A DNA stretch of 64,000 bases, taken from positions 23,893,419 to 23,957,418 of the forward strand of contig OZ020486.1 of assembly GCA_963971405.1 (NCBI GenBank), given 5' to 3'. Below are positions 1-11,000 of the stretch, piece by piece. The notes under the pieces were generated by a model, which saw only the letters and a program-made list of their open reading frames with translations, had not been told where the DNA came from and did not search any database. Within the stretch, counting starts at the first letter, position 1. Each line of letters begins with the position of its first letter. The position numbers and the translations under genes were made by a program. The stretch is from Psococerastis gibbosa. Lineage: Eukaryota; Arthropoda; Insecta; Psocodea; Psocidae.

Positions 1-1140
1 ATGTCTCAATCCCTTCGGTGATTATGTCGAAAAGTAAGGAACCATAAGTGTACCTATCAATCTTTTGGTAATAAAATTATTGTTTTATATGAACTTGCCT
101 TTTATTTATATCCTAACCGAGGCTGAAAAAAAATTACCCTCGTACATTTATTTATGAAACATAAGTTCTCTCATGTACAGCCCGTAGGAAATAGGCAGCC
201 TGAAATTTAATACTTTTTATTTAATTAACTAAGCATGTTATTAAAGATTTGGCCCATTTAAGTTGTGGAAGACTACTTCTTGCATCATATAAGGTATTTT
301 TAATTTTCGAAGTTGTAGTTTTTCATAAACACGATAATAATAATTTATAAACAAGAACTTTTCGCGTAAAATAGATAGGCTACTATGAAAAAAACTACAT
401 TTTCGAAAATGAAAAATACCGGTACCTTATTATATGATGCATAAAGTAGTCTTCTACAACTTTAATGAGCCAAATCTTTAAGAACTTGCTTAGTTAATTA
501 AATTTCGAGCTGCCAATTGCCTACGTGATGTACACTCTTAAACCTACATACGATTTGAGGTGTTGGCAGCACTGCTGCACTCATGTTGGCTGATAGGCCG
601 TGGTCGATCTGAAAGCGTAATTCCTTATGTTTCTCTTAACACCTGCGGTTGTGATCTTCAGGGACACTACATAGACTTCTAAAGCTGCATCTCGAAGGTT
701 CAATAGGAACTGGATACAACCTTATATGCTTATCATGACGTGAAAACCTATAATTATATTTCTTCATAACTGTAACACATTTCTCTTGTGAAATCAACGC
801 AGTCATCTGGATTGCGATAAAATAGCGCCATTGCGTTCTTTTCAACCGAGAACAAAAAAACAGCCAAAAATGTTGGAAACCAGTACTTTTTTTTTTTTGC
901 GAGAAATTAAAAGCATCGCACCTCGCGAAAATCCTGTGGTCTCAACTAGAACCTGAGCATAATGAAATCTATTTCACCCTATTATATACATCTAATATTA
1001 GTAAAAATTTTTGTTTTCCATAATCAAAAAACACGCAATGCCCTATTTCTAAATTCTGTAGTAGGCTATATAAAAAAAGCAATGGAAAGAACTGTTCATC
1101 AAATTTCAGATTTGTTGAATAATGTATAATAGGATATTTT
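1..1140. other. Left edge, downstream of RpS18, no gene recognised
   Basis: Holds fold-back copy 1 (181-528) and otherwise AT-rich sequence. I see no canonical poly-A signal for RpS18 and no convincing exon. Confidence 0.6.
181..528. mobile_element. Fold-back element, copy 1
   Basis: Long inverted arms: AGTTGTGGAAGACTACTTCT in the left arm against AGTAGTCTTCTACAACTT in the right, with TGCATCATATAA and TTATATGATGCA as inner blocks and CGTAGG/CCTACG near the ends. The same family is at 50264-50639. Confidence 0.72.
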
Positions 1141-3689
1141 TTACTTCTTCTTGGACACACCAACTGTACGACCCCTACGTCCAGTTGTTTTAGTGTGCTG
1201 ACCCCTCACTCGAAGACCCCAGTGATGTCGGAGACCTCGGTGAGCGCGGATTTTCTTCAGAAGCTCCAAATCGTCACGGAGTTTGCTGTCCAGATTTGAC
1301 GAAGTTATCTATAACAAGTTAGAGATTGCAGTGTGGTCGGAAAGGAAACTTGCATACATAAATGCACTAGGACTAGAACCCTCTCACTATCTAGCAAAGG
1401 GTTCCCACTCAGATTAGTTAAGGGTTTGTTTTCTTATCCGCACTTCCGTCTGTAACGATAATCCAAGTTTTTGTTTTTAAATATATGTCTTATTTATTTT
1501 CATCGAAATTATCGCGTTCGGCCTAGGTCCGCCTCAATGTTCAATTACTTCTGCACATCTATTGCAGAACACAATTCTGATTGCAAAATATTTCTATTCT
1601 CAAAAGAATCGCAGTGCCGTACCATACATACAAAATGGACATTGTCAGATAAAAGTGAGTCTCCAACGGAGACATGAGGAGAGCAGCGCCCATCCTAACC
1701 CACCTGTTAAAAAAAATATGGCTGTAGCGGAAAATTTTCACTAAGGCAAAAAAAAAACTTCGTGACAAGAAATTTCCCGCAGTCAATATGGCACAAGCTA
1801 CCAGGACCTAGTCTCATTGATTTCAGACTAGTTCCGTTGATTGTGCTCAGCTCATTAAGCGAAAAAAGAGATATAACTACATACCTGATTGTATTTTCCA
1901 TCCTGAATATCTTTTTGCCTGTTCAAAAACCAGTCTGGAATCTTGTATGTACGAGGGTACTGCATAACAGTGATAATTTTTTCCACCTGTAACAAAATGG
2001 TCAGTTTTACGAACACGCACTGAGAATTCTTTATGGCTTAACTACATTTACAAATCGTCTACGGAAGATAATAAAGGGAATAATATGGATGACTCTTACT
2101 TCTTATAACTTAGCAATGTATGTGTTCCGCTACGGTTGTTAAAGACCGCCCATAAGAGAAAATCGGACACCGCCAATACTAGTTTTTTTTTTTTACGAAA
2201 TTAAATCTCATGAAGTAGGCTAAGTTGCAAAGAGTCATAAATCAGTAGAAAACTACTCCTCTACATTTTGATTCGTAGTATGTAACCCGCACACCCTTCC
2301 GCCAATTCTAGAAGGCGTGAAAAAAAAAATTCAGGCTAGGTCAGGTCCTCCCCTTGCCACGACTGTTCCGGTAAGGCTGTTTCTGAAGCACGACGCCCTT
2401 ACACAGGGTAATGAAAAAAAGGGCACTGAGCCATGAATGACTGAATGAGTAGAACGTTTGTTGCATACTTGTTGCTGTTGACAGTAGCATGTAATGCTAA
2501 TGATTCCCAATAATCGATCACTGTATAGTTGATTTAGTGGTACCACAAAGAGCCGTGCAATTAACTATTCCTCATAAATAATTTTAATCAAAGCACTCCT
2601 GAAGGCGTCCAACTTGTCGATTCTCTTGATTTCAGCGGGGAGTTTATTATAACGACTAATTCCAAGGTCAAACACAGACATTTTACCAAACATGGAATTT
2701 TTATGTTCTAAAATGAAGTTATCAGCACTCCTGGTGTCATAACTATGAACATCTTTAAAAAATTTATTTTTCTTAAAATATGCCGGGAGAAGATTGTTTC
2801 CTATCTTATATATAAAAGTCATGACATCCAGAAATACTTGGTCTTCAAAATTTAACCACTCTAGTTCCTGCAACATCCTATCCTTAGAGGTGCCCCACGG
2901 TAGGTTTAAGATGCACCTCATACATTTAATTTGAATGACTTGAATTTTTAGAGTAGTATGTTTCCACCAGCAACACCGTTTGGGCAGTTTCAAAAGCTGC
3001 GAACCGGTGGCCGAAAACCTAATCTTGCATTTCTTCACGCCTATAATAACTGGCGGAAAGGAGCCGGCTAAATACTAAGTATCACAATTTAGAGGAGCAT
3101 TTCTTCTACTCTCATTGAAGGCTCCATGAACAATATTAAATGACATTAATAATTCAACTATCTAGTTTCTGCTGGAGTTGGCCAAAGAATATTCAAAAGG
3201 CGGCATAGAGGATTGCTTGACGGTTTTGCTGGGGGAACCGCAAATATAATTTGTTTTATTTTTATTCTTGAGTGCGTAACTAGGTCCACTACGAGGAGCT
3301 AAATTAATTGCGCTAAGAATCTAATGCAAAACATTTGTAACATAATGTTTTATTTGTTTATTAATGGCCTAATGTAATGACAACACAAACACGACTAACC
3401 TCTTCATCCGTACATTCTCCTGCTCTCTTGTCTAAATCAATCCCTGCTTTCTTTAAGACAATATTAGCAAATCTTCGACCAACGCCTTTAATAGAAGTCA
3501 TGGCGAACATAACTTTCCGCTTGCCATCGATGTTAGTACCTAAGATACGAAGAATGTGTTGAAATTTTTCGGGAACAACCAGCGACTGTAAAAAAAGTAC
3601 ATATCATAATATTAGGCAAATCGTTGACAACTTGAGCTGATGCAGAAGGATTGGAAGGATATTTGAGAATTAAAATTTAACCTCACCAT
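1141..3689 (-). CDS. RpS18: 40S ribosomal protein S18, complete, 4 coding exons
   Basis: Small-subunit ribosomal protein uS13 (RpS18), a component of the head of the 40S subunit in the cytoplasm. Coding exons on the minus strand are 3687-3689, 3400-3585, 1885-1986 and 1141-1308. They join in phase 0 with GT-AG borders and give 152 aa, the usual metazoan length. The first coding exon contributes only the ATG, which is followed at once by a GTGAGG donor; the second exon starts [20 protein letters not shown]. Family hallmarks are [12 protein letters not shown] in exon 2, [19 protein letters not shown] in exon 3, and the basic tail [20 protein letters not shown] ending in SKKK in exon 4. No frame breaks were seen, so this looks like the functional gene and not a retrocopy, because introns are present. 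No canonical AATAAA was found within about 300 bases after the stop. Acn lies divergently 4.3 kb away. The identification is certain; the 5' UTR extent is not. Confidence 0.97.
2565..3040 (-). pseudogene. LINE reverse transcriptase, C-terminal remnant (CR1/Jockey-like)
   Basis: An open stretch of 157 codons on the minus strand in RpS18 intron 2. It resembles the end of non-LTR retrotransposon polyproteins: [52 protein letters not shown] and a final [20 protein letters not shown]. It has no catalytic RT motifs, so it is a 5'-truncated copy, typical of target-primed insertion. The clade assignment is by pattern only. Confidence 0.75.
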
Positions 3690-3846
3690 TTTCTTGTTTA
3701 TTAATGCACTGCAGTTAGTTTGTTTACAAATTACAAATGGACAAGATGTCCAGGGCTGCCAAATGACTTCTGCCGTATTCCTCGGAAATTGTTAAATAGT
3801 TCCTCAGAATACCCCGGAATTTTTTTTAAATGTTGGTCCCTTTTAG

Positions 3847-3985
3847 ACGCATATTCCACCAACGTCAATAGTGATAGTAAATGTAGTATTGACGTGGTAG
3901 CAGGCATTTTTAGACTGTCTTTAATGTCTGCTACCACGTCAATACTACATTTACTATCACTATTGACGTTGATGGAATAAGAGCC
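3847..3985. mobile_element. Palindromic MITE upstream of RpS18
   Basis: Arms with ATTCCACCAACGTCAATAGT and GACGTGGTAGCAGGCATT fold back around 3913. Same family as 22270-22413 but with worn ends. It begins about 160 bases upstream of the RpS18 ATG, so it may lie in or next to the promoter. Confidence 0.75.
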
Positions 3986-4037
3986 TTATATATCATTTTT
4001 TTCATTTTTGAACACCAAGGATGTTACAAATTAAAAA

Positions 4038-4574
4038 GCGTATTTCTTTTGCCTACGATTGTAAAATTTTTACTAGAAAATGTTACAATTGTCATTTCAT
4101 TGGACCAAAATGGGCGGAGCTTGTAAATTTTTTTCCCCGTTTTTCCCCTCTTTCGAGTTTACGATTGTAAAATATTTTATCAACCTCGGGGAGGTTAGTA
4201 AAAAATTTACTTTTGTAAACTTTGTTTTTGTTGACGTTTTGATCATTGAATTCAACAAGTTGAGGTTATGTTTTGCGATTTGTGGTGTGTAGCGTGTGTA
4301 GATGCCGTATTTTTATTGCTGTTTTTATTGAGTTATACGGATTTAATCAAATAAAAGAATGGAGGAAGAGAAAACTTAGAACTGAAAAAAAAAAATTATA
4401 GCTTGGCGGGTGAATATAAAACAAATAACAAAAGCATATTGTCTTCTGCTTCAGATTTTACTTTTCTCATTTCATTGCACAAAATGTGAGTAAATTGAAA
4501 ACGAGCTCTGATTGGTCACAAATATTTACTCACATTTTACTGACATTTTACGATCGTAGGCAAAAGAAATACGC
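4038..4574. mobile_element. MITE with about 30-bp inverted ends
   Basis: GCGTATTTCTTTTGCCTACG at the left and its complement at the right (4545-4574), continuing into GTAAAAT. About 540 bp, no coding, in the RpS18-Acn gap. Confidence 0.68.
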
Positions 4575-4730
4575 CTAAACTGGATTTAAGTTTGTTTTCA
4601 TGTAGTATGCTAAGCATAGGCGGATTTTTCTTATTTATGAGAGTATCGACTGCTGTACGTCACCATGCCTACTTCACCAGTTTTCTACATATAACTGGAG
4701 ACTTTCTATTTTTGACATCTAATTAATTAT

Positions 4731-4910
4731 ATTGCAGTATTATATGGAGTATATAACACTGACTTTTTAAATTAGCTTTGGTTGAAGAGGCAATCAGCAC
4801 GTTATAACTAAAATTAGAGGATACATAAAAACTGGACGGGATTAGGCGTAGATCGTAGATTCGAATTAAGTCCAGTTTGTTATCTATCCTCTAATTTCAG
4901 TTATACTGTA
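4731..4910. repeat. Decayed relative of the tRNA-like fold-back repeat
   Basis: Shares TTGCAGTATTATATGGAGTA, GTTGAAGAGGCA and ATAACTAAAATTAGAGGATA with 31237-31330, and a remnant GGATTAGGCGTAGATCGTAG of the tRNA-like part. Confidence 0.6.
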
Positions 4911-5261
4911 AAAGGAATTTCTAAAACCATTTCAACCATTGTAAACTTTTCATTTTTGTTTTGTGTTCTTTGTTAAATCTAACGAGACCCAATACGCCAA
5001 GTTCTGAGTTATTTTTCATCTTTTAATCTTGCTAATTTTCAGAAGCTAGAGCGGTAGCCTATAGTCTAAGGCTCCTAAGCTACACCCACGTACACCATAA
5101 GTAGGTACCTTTAATTGTGGCAAATTCAAAATTGGCAGTTGACAATTAAAAATACTTGGAGCGCTGAGAAAAGCATTATAGGGGGCTGGGTAACCTTGTT
5201 TGGGTTGCCATTATCAGATCTAAGCTGTTCTCCGTGAATCCAAGCTATTAATGTTATGGTA

Positions 5262-5640
5262 AACCTGAATTAGTGAGGTTTTACACATTTTATCCCCTGG
5301 AGAAGGGGGCGCCTGCGGAGTCTCCCCTGGAGAAAAACAATGATAAATGGGCCCAAATTAATGAAGTTTTTCGCATTTTATACCCTGGTGATAGATGGGC
5401 CCGGGGGTCTCCCCCGTAGAAAAAAATTGATAAATAGGCCCAAATTAGTGAGGTTTTACGCATATTAAACCCCGGAGAATGGGGGACCGGGGGTCTCCCC
5501 CGGAGAAGGAAAAATGATGTATAGGTCCAAATTAGTGAGGTTTTACGAATTTTGCATGCAGTACAGTTGATATTGTACCGACAAATAAACCTAACACTGA
5601 GGGGGCCCGGGGGTCTCCCCCGAAGAAAAAGCTTAAAAAA
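5262..5640. repeat. Imperfect tandem repeat with GC-rich palindromic core
   Basis: About four units of roughly 100 bp: AAATTAGTGAGGTTTTACGC, a CCCGGAGAA spacer and a GGGGGTCTCCCCCGGAGAA core followed by ATGATAAATGGGCCC. The G/C-rich cores contrast with the AT-rich surroundings. Related modules in opposite orientation recur at 61140-63850. Confidence 0.72.
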
Positions 5641-7875
5641 AATAGGTCTGAAATAGGCCTATTGGGATCTTAAGCATTTTGAGTAATATTTTTTTGTGAA
5701 AATAAGTCAATGTGTTGATTTTTTCATGATGTCTTTCATGTAAAATAAGCACACCGGTACCAAGAATTAATTTCCCTTTCGTTATTGTGGATACTATGCC
5801 TTTCGCCTCCATAACGTCTTTGTCACCAGAAATCCTGGGGGGGGGGGGAAGGCGGGCTTAGCCTCCCCCCAGGACCCCCCTATTTACGCCAATGTATGTA
5901 CCGGTATGTATAAACTTACAAACCTTTCTTGAAATAGGTTTGCGATGGAAATAATGCAATAGGCTCCCATGATTTAATCATTTGATTTGACTTTTTTCTC
6001 ACCCTCACACTTTTATAGGCTTATATGAAATTCTCGGCATCTTATTTCAGGTTCATCTAACTTTTATTCATTATACAAAGCTGAAGCTACTCAAGCTAGT
6101 AACTTTTTAAAAACATGCAGAAATCTAGAATAATTTTTAGTGCGCTAGCGGCGGGAAATACACGACAGCTAAGTCGTAATAAATAGCTGACAACTGCCAT
6201 ATGATAACTATTGAGTTTCATTTGGCGCGAAAATTTTAGGCCAAAATATGGTGGACTTTCGATTGGTCCCCTGCTTCAGCATGCAAATCATATGGAGGTG
6301 TAGGGCTCGGGGTGGAAATAGTGTTTATATTTTTTTAATTTTGCGACAATTTTATGAAACCGCGAGAGAATCAATGGTCATTCGACAAAAATCTAAAAAA
6401 ATAAAATAAAAACAAATTTCCCTAAAATCCCACAGAAAAACCTCAAAAATTGTTGACCCCGGAAATTTTTCGGAATAAAATTATTTCCCACGGAATTCCG
6501 AGGTAAACCACGGAATGTGGCAGCCCTGAAGATGTCAGCGAATTTCCACAGAGAAGTGACGGCTGAATGTCACACATATCATGTGATAGCAAAACTGAGC
6601 AAAATGTGGACTATTTTAGTCATAGGCTGTTAACGTGATCCATTATTTTAGTAATTTTATAAATTGATTCTAAAATTAATTTACATTATTTATATTAGAC
6701 AACTAAATATTTAAATTAAAAATGTTAGGTTCTCTGCTCTATGGTTTTGAACATGAAGCGTAGCAAAAAGTGAAAAATAAAATTTAATGACGCCTTGTCT
6801 GATGTGAAACTTTTACAGCTACATTTGTAGTTTTTTTCTATTATATTCTCATTTTTAAGGCAATTGTGTAAGTAATTTACCGTTATTATCGCATGGTGTT
6901 ATACAATGCATTTTTTTATTTGTTCTATGTAGGGGATATTATTAAATAACCACTAGTGAATAGGCGGAAAACCACATCTAAACAAACAATTTTCTTAATG
7001 TTGTATCAATGGCCTACAAAACATAATTTACCGGCCAAATTAATAATAATAGTTATGTTGCTATAATAATTTTTAACAATACTTCATTGTATCACTGTTC
7101 CTATTTCCGTTTTATGATAGATACAATTAATCTGCGTAATAAAGCTGGTGCTTGCTGGTCCAGGGACCTCCTTGGACAAAACTTCAGCAACCAACGTGTT
7201 CAAGTTGTAATTTGCACATTTATAAAACAAAACTGTTATGTATGTAATTTGGGTATATTACTATCATGCATAGGTTAAAACGAAAAATGGCGAGGGGGAT
7301 AGTTGAGTCCATTAGAAACCAGAGGATCAACTAGGGCTTAAATGAAATTACACTTGGCCTTCAGGACAATATAATACACCAATTTGAAAGAAACAAGGGA
7401 GTAATACTTGACTGCAAATAAGTCTACCCGCTTCTTAAAAAACTTATATGACACTTGGTTTTAGTCTAAATACAGGTTCGTCTTATTTGGAAGGTTGTTT
7501 CCATATTTGTCCTGATTCTTTGTCTATAAATAAATTTTCAACATCCATCCGGGAATGGCTGATGAGACGGGAAGTGGCGGAATCCTTATTTGAAATAGTG
7601 GACGAGGCTTATACTGTTCGTTATGTGAGATAAGTTATTAATGTGTAAGTTTGTTTAATAGTAGTAGGTTTAGGTTTTTTTTTTTTTGTTCAGAGCAGAG
7701 AAAATTGTTATTGGTCAACCTAGGCCGACCTTACAATTATTGTGTATTAATTGTTTTATGTTTCAATTCTCGTTTACTTACTTTCTGGTGTCACTGTCCA
7801 GTCAGAATAGGCAGTGATACAACAATGCAACATTAAATGAAAAGCACCATGAAATTATGTGGCACGACAGTTTCA

Positions 7876-7902
7876 TTTTTTTTTTTTTTTTTTTTTTTTT
7901 TT
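7876..7902. repeat. Poly-T tract of 27
   Basis: Uninterrupted T run about 100 bases before the Acn start region; a likely assembly-sensitive homopolymer. Confidence 0.9.
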
Positions 7903-8005
7903 CATGATTAGACTCAAAGAAGTTATGAAAGTATAGTAATAATCAGCGAGCTAAATGTGAGATTGAGCATTATGTGATAGGTTTTATTTATAGATTCTTT
8001 GTAGA

Positions 8006-11000
8006 ATGCCCAGAAAGTCTAAGAAAGGAACATCAGCTAGTAAGAAAGAGACGCCTGAAAAAGCAAGAAGATCTTCAAGACGCCGGAGAAAGTCTGGTTC
8101 AGAAGCCGAAGATTCTGGTTCCGATAAGTCAACTGAGGAACACAGAGATGATGCAAGAAAGGTAAACGTGTATTATTTATTATTTTATTTTATTATTGTA
8201 TTACAGTATATCAATTTGAATGCTGCATTGGGGGCCATAGAGGGAAGACACTCCCAAAATAGACACTTCGCAAACCCCAGACATGTACTAAAGGCTTGCA
8301 AAAGTTTCTCGTAGACTCTACAGTAACTTATTGCACTAAGGTGTGTTTGGGTGGTGTGCAGAATCTTAAAGTAGGCTACTGTACTTTACATAATGCGCAG
8401 TATAGTGTAGAGTTTTCAGTCCAACATCCGAGGTTAATGCTCTCATATGTAGACATAAGTATAAGAAAGCTTTGTGATGTCGCAATTTTTCAATTCGAGT
8501 TTTAACAGATTTATATACACGTTTTGAGGTCCGAGGAACCAAAAAAGTGGTTTTACGAAATGAAATATTGATTCCTGGGGTCAGTTGCGCAGTCACTGTT
8601 TTCTCAATACACCAGATGGGTTTAGGATTTGCTATGCTATACTGATTAGCATACTAGAGTAAATATTTATTCTAAGTCTATAACAGACGGCATAATTTAT
8701 TAATTTGTTTTTAATCTAGCAGCTCTAGATCCGTAATTAATCAGCAATGGCAATCGTAATAATTTTCATCGAAACCATTTTAGGACGATCCAGCTGGAAA
8801 CAATGACGGTGCTAAGGGAGAAGAAAGTGGTAGTTCTGATGGTGCCTGGCAAGTTCGGAGTGAAAATGGTAACAAGGGAGGAATTCCTAAGTTAAAGCTG
8901 TGTCTCCACAGGCCTCCAGAGCTTCCTTCGCCAACCTCAGACCCCGTACCAAGTCCACGCACTCGGAGAAGGTATGTTTAATTTGGCAACAAGAGATTAG
9001 ATCCAGATTACTGACACATTTTCTGGGGAAAAAATATATTGGGTTGGTATGGTCAAGTTGCATGAAAGCAAGATGATGATAATGTACAGATTATATTATT
9101 ATTTTAGAACACGTACTAAAAGTTGCATCCCCTCATGCCAAACTTTAAAAAAAACTAAATATCATGATAATAATAACATGTGTTAAATATCAAAGAGAAA
9201 AGTGCCTAAAACACCAGATTAGGTAGACCTTGTAATTCGGTATAATAAGGAGCTGATCATTTCTGATTTTAATGGGAGGACTTTTGCTTTGTTACGGATA
9301 TCATAGCGGTACTGTCCCGTTTGCCAAGAGGGGCTGCAGTGTATGATCGTTAGGCCACTTGTGTGGGTCCACACATTCAACAAGGGTAAATATTTATATT
9401 AACCGGAAGTTCTCGCTTTCTATGAAACCTTTTGAGTTGGTGGAAATGATCCTAATAGTGTTGGTACATATTTGAGAAATTTATTCGTGTATTGCTGATG
9501 TTGTTCAGATTCAAAGTTCAAATATAATATTTTCAGCCGAAGAGGAGCTAGTCCTGCCCCTAAACTGGAAGAGAATGATACTGCCCTAATAAAACTTCCA
9601 GAGGAAGATGTCAAATTGCCTTCCTCAACAAGTATTAAAAAGGCAGAAGTAGTGTCAGGAGACCAAATTCAGCCAGAATCGCAGTTCGACCAGGCATCAC
9701 AAGATGGAGCCACTAAAGAACATGCCCCAAAAGTAATAAACGACCAAGAAACTGAGCTATCAGCTGGTGAAAAGAAATGTGATGTCGCTACCGACCATTT
9801 AAGTAATGAAAGGAAGGAGGAAGACACGCCAAGGAAACTAGAACAAACGCAAATTAAAAAGGATGCGCAACAACGAGAGGCTGGGGTCAGTGATAAGGTT
9901 GAACGGGAAGAAGAGCAAGAACATTTAGTTGAGAAAGATCAGGATACACGGGAATCAAAAAAGACCCTTGCGGTTGAAGAAAAGAAGAGGCGACGCAGAT
10001 CATCTACGCGGGATTCATCGGAGGAAAGGGCAAAAGAAGCCGCACTGAAATCGAGGCAAGTATTACAATTAAAAGAGTTATCATTATGTAAAGCGTCTTC
10101 CATATGTGCCTCATCTAGCTAGGATTGGGGATCATCGTGGCAATCCGGACCTTGGAGACTGCTACTCTAAAAAGGGAAGTCGTGCTCTTGCCAGACCACT
10201 GCCGCAAGGTTTTCAACCAGGATGTTTTTCTTCTTTCGGGAGTCCTCAGTACCATCTTCCATTGGATTATGACATGCAGAAGACAGGTCACTATTATCTA
10301 TTGTATGGACTGCCCTAGCATGACTGTGTTCAGCACTGCACCCATCAATAATGCGCCTAAAACTGGCGACTATAAGCTGCTGTAAGGGCCTGCTCATATT
10401 CGGTATTGTTTCCATTCTTAGGAATGACAGCACGAGCAAGCTAAGCGAGTATACCTTTAGTATGTTAACTCTCAGCCAACACTGTTTCTTATTACAGGAG
10501 ATTCAACAAGAAGGAAGGTTCCGAGGATGGAGAAGTTGTCGATAATTCGGATATCGATATTCAAACCAGGTATATTGCAATATGTGTATTCTCCTTATTA
10601 TGGACAACGATACTAATTTGCACTTCTCTAACTTACCTACTTCCTTGGGGCCCCAATAGCCGTAGAACTTCTTTGTTATCTACGATTTCGACTGCAGCAT
10701 CCACCATGTAAATATCCCATGAAATATCCCCGTTTCTCCAGATTGACATTGATTTTGTTCGCAGGGTTGGAGGGAGAATTAAAACTCTGACTGTCAGTCA
10801 CCAGAAATCTGAAGCAAGGGTAAGAAATTGTGCCTATTTTGAATGATATATTTTTGACAACCTTGCATGCGCATGTAGAACTGATCAAAGGTGTCATTGT
10901 TGCAAGGCTTTCTACTCGAATTCTTTGACATACTAGACCATAACCAGCGTCTGATAAATCTGCCCACCTACACAATTTAAATATAATTTACATGCATTTG

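Larger units (their letters stand above)
4911..8005. other. Gap before Acn, no coding gene recognised
   Basis: Contains the tandem repeat at 5262-5640, a poly-G tract near 5840 and AT-rich sequence. Short open frames at 7087-7836 have no recognisable protein pattern. The Acn promoter and 5' UTR exon are probably here. Confidence 0.5.

Noticed and set aside
5262..5640. CRISPR-like regular repeats
   Set aside because: Units are imperfect, tandem and without unique spacers of fixed length; the host is an intron-rich eukaryote.
10106..10439. Open frames on both strands in Acn intron 3
   Set aside because: Long for an intron and less AT-rich than its neighbours, but no protein pattern was recognised and the flanking exons splice around it. 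Possibly an old insertion.
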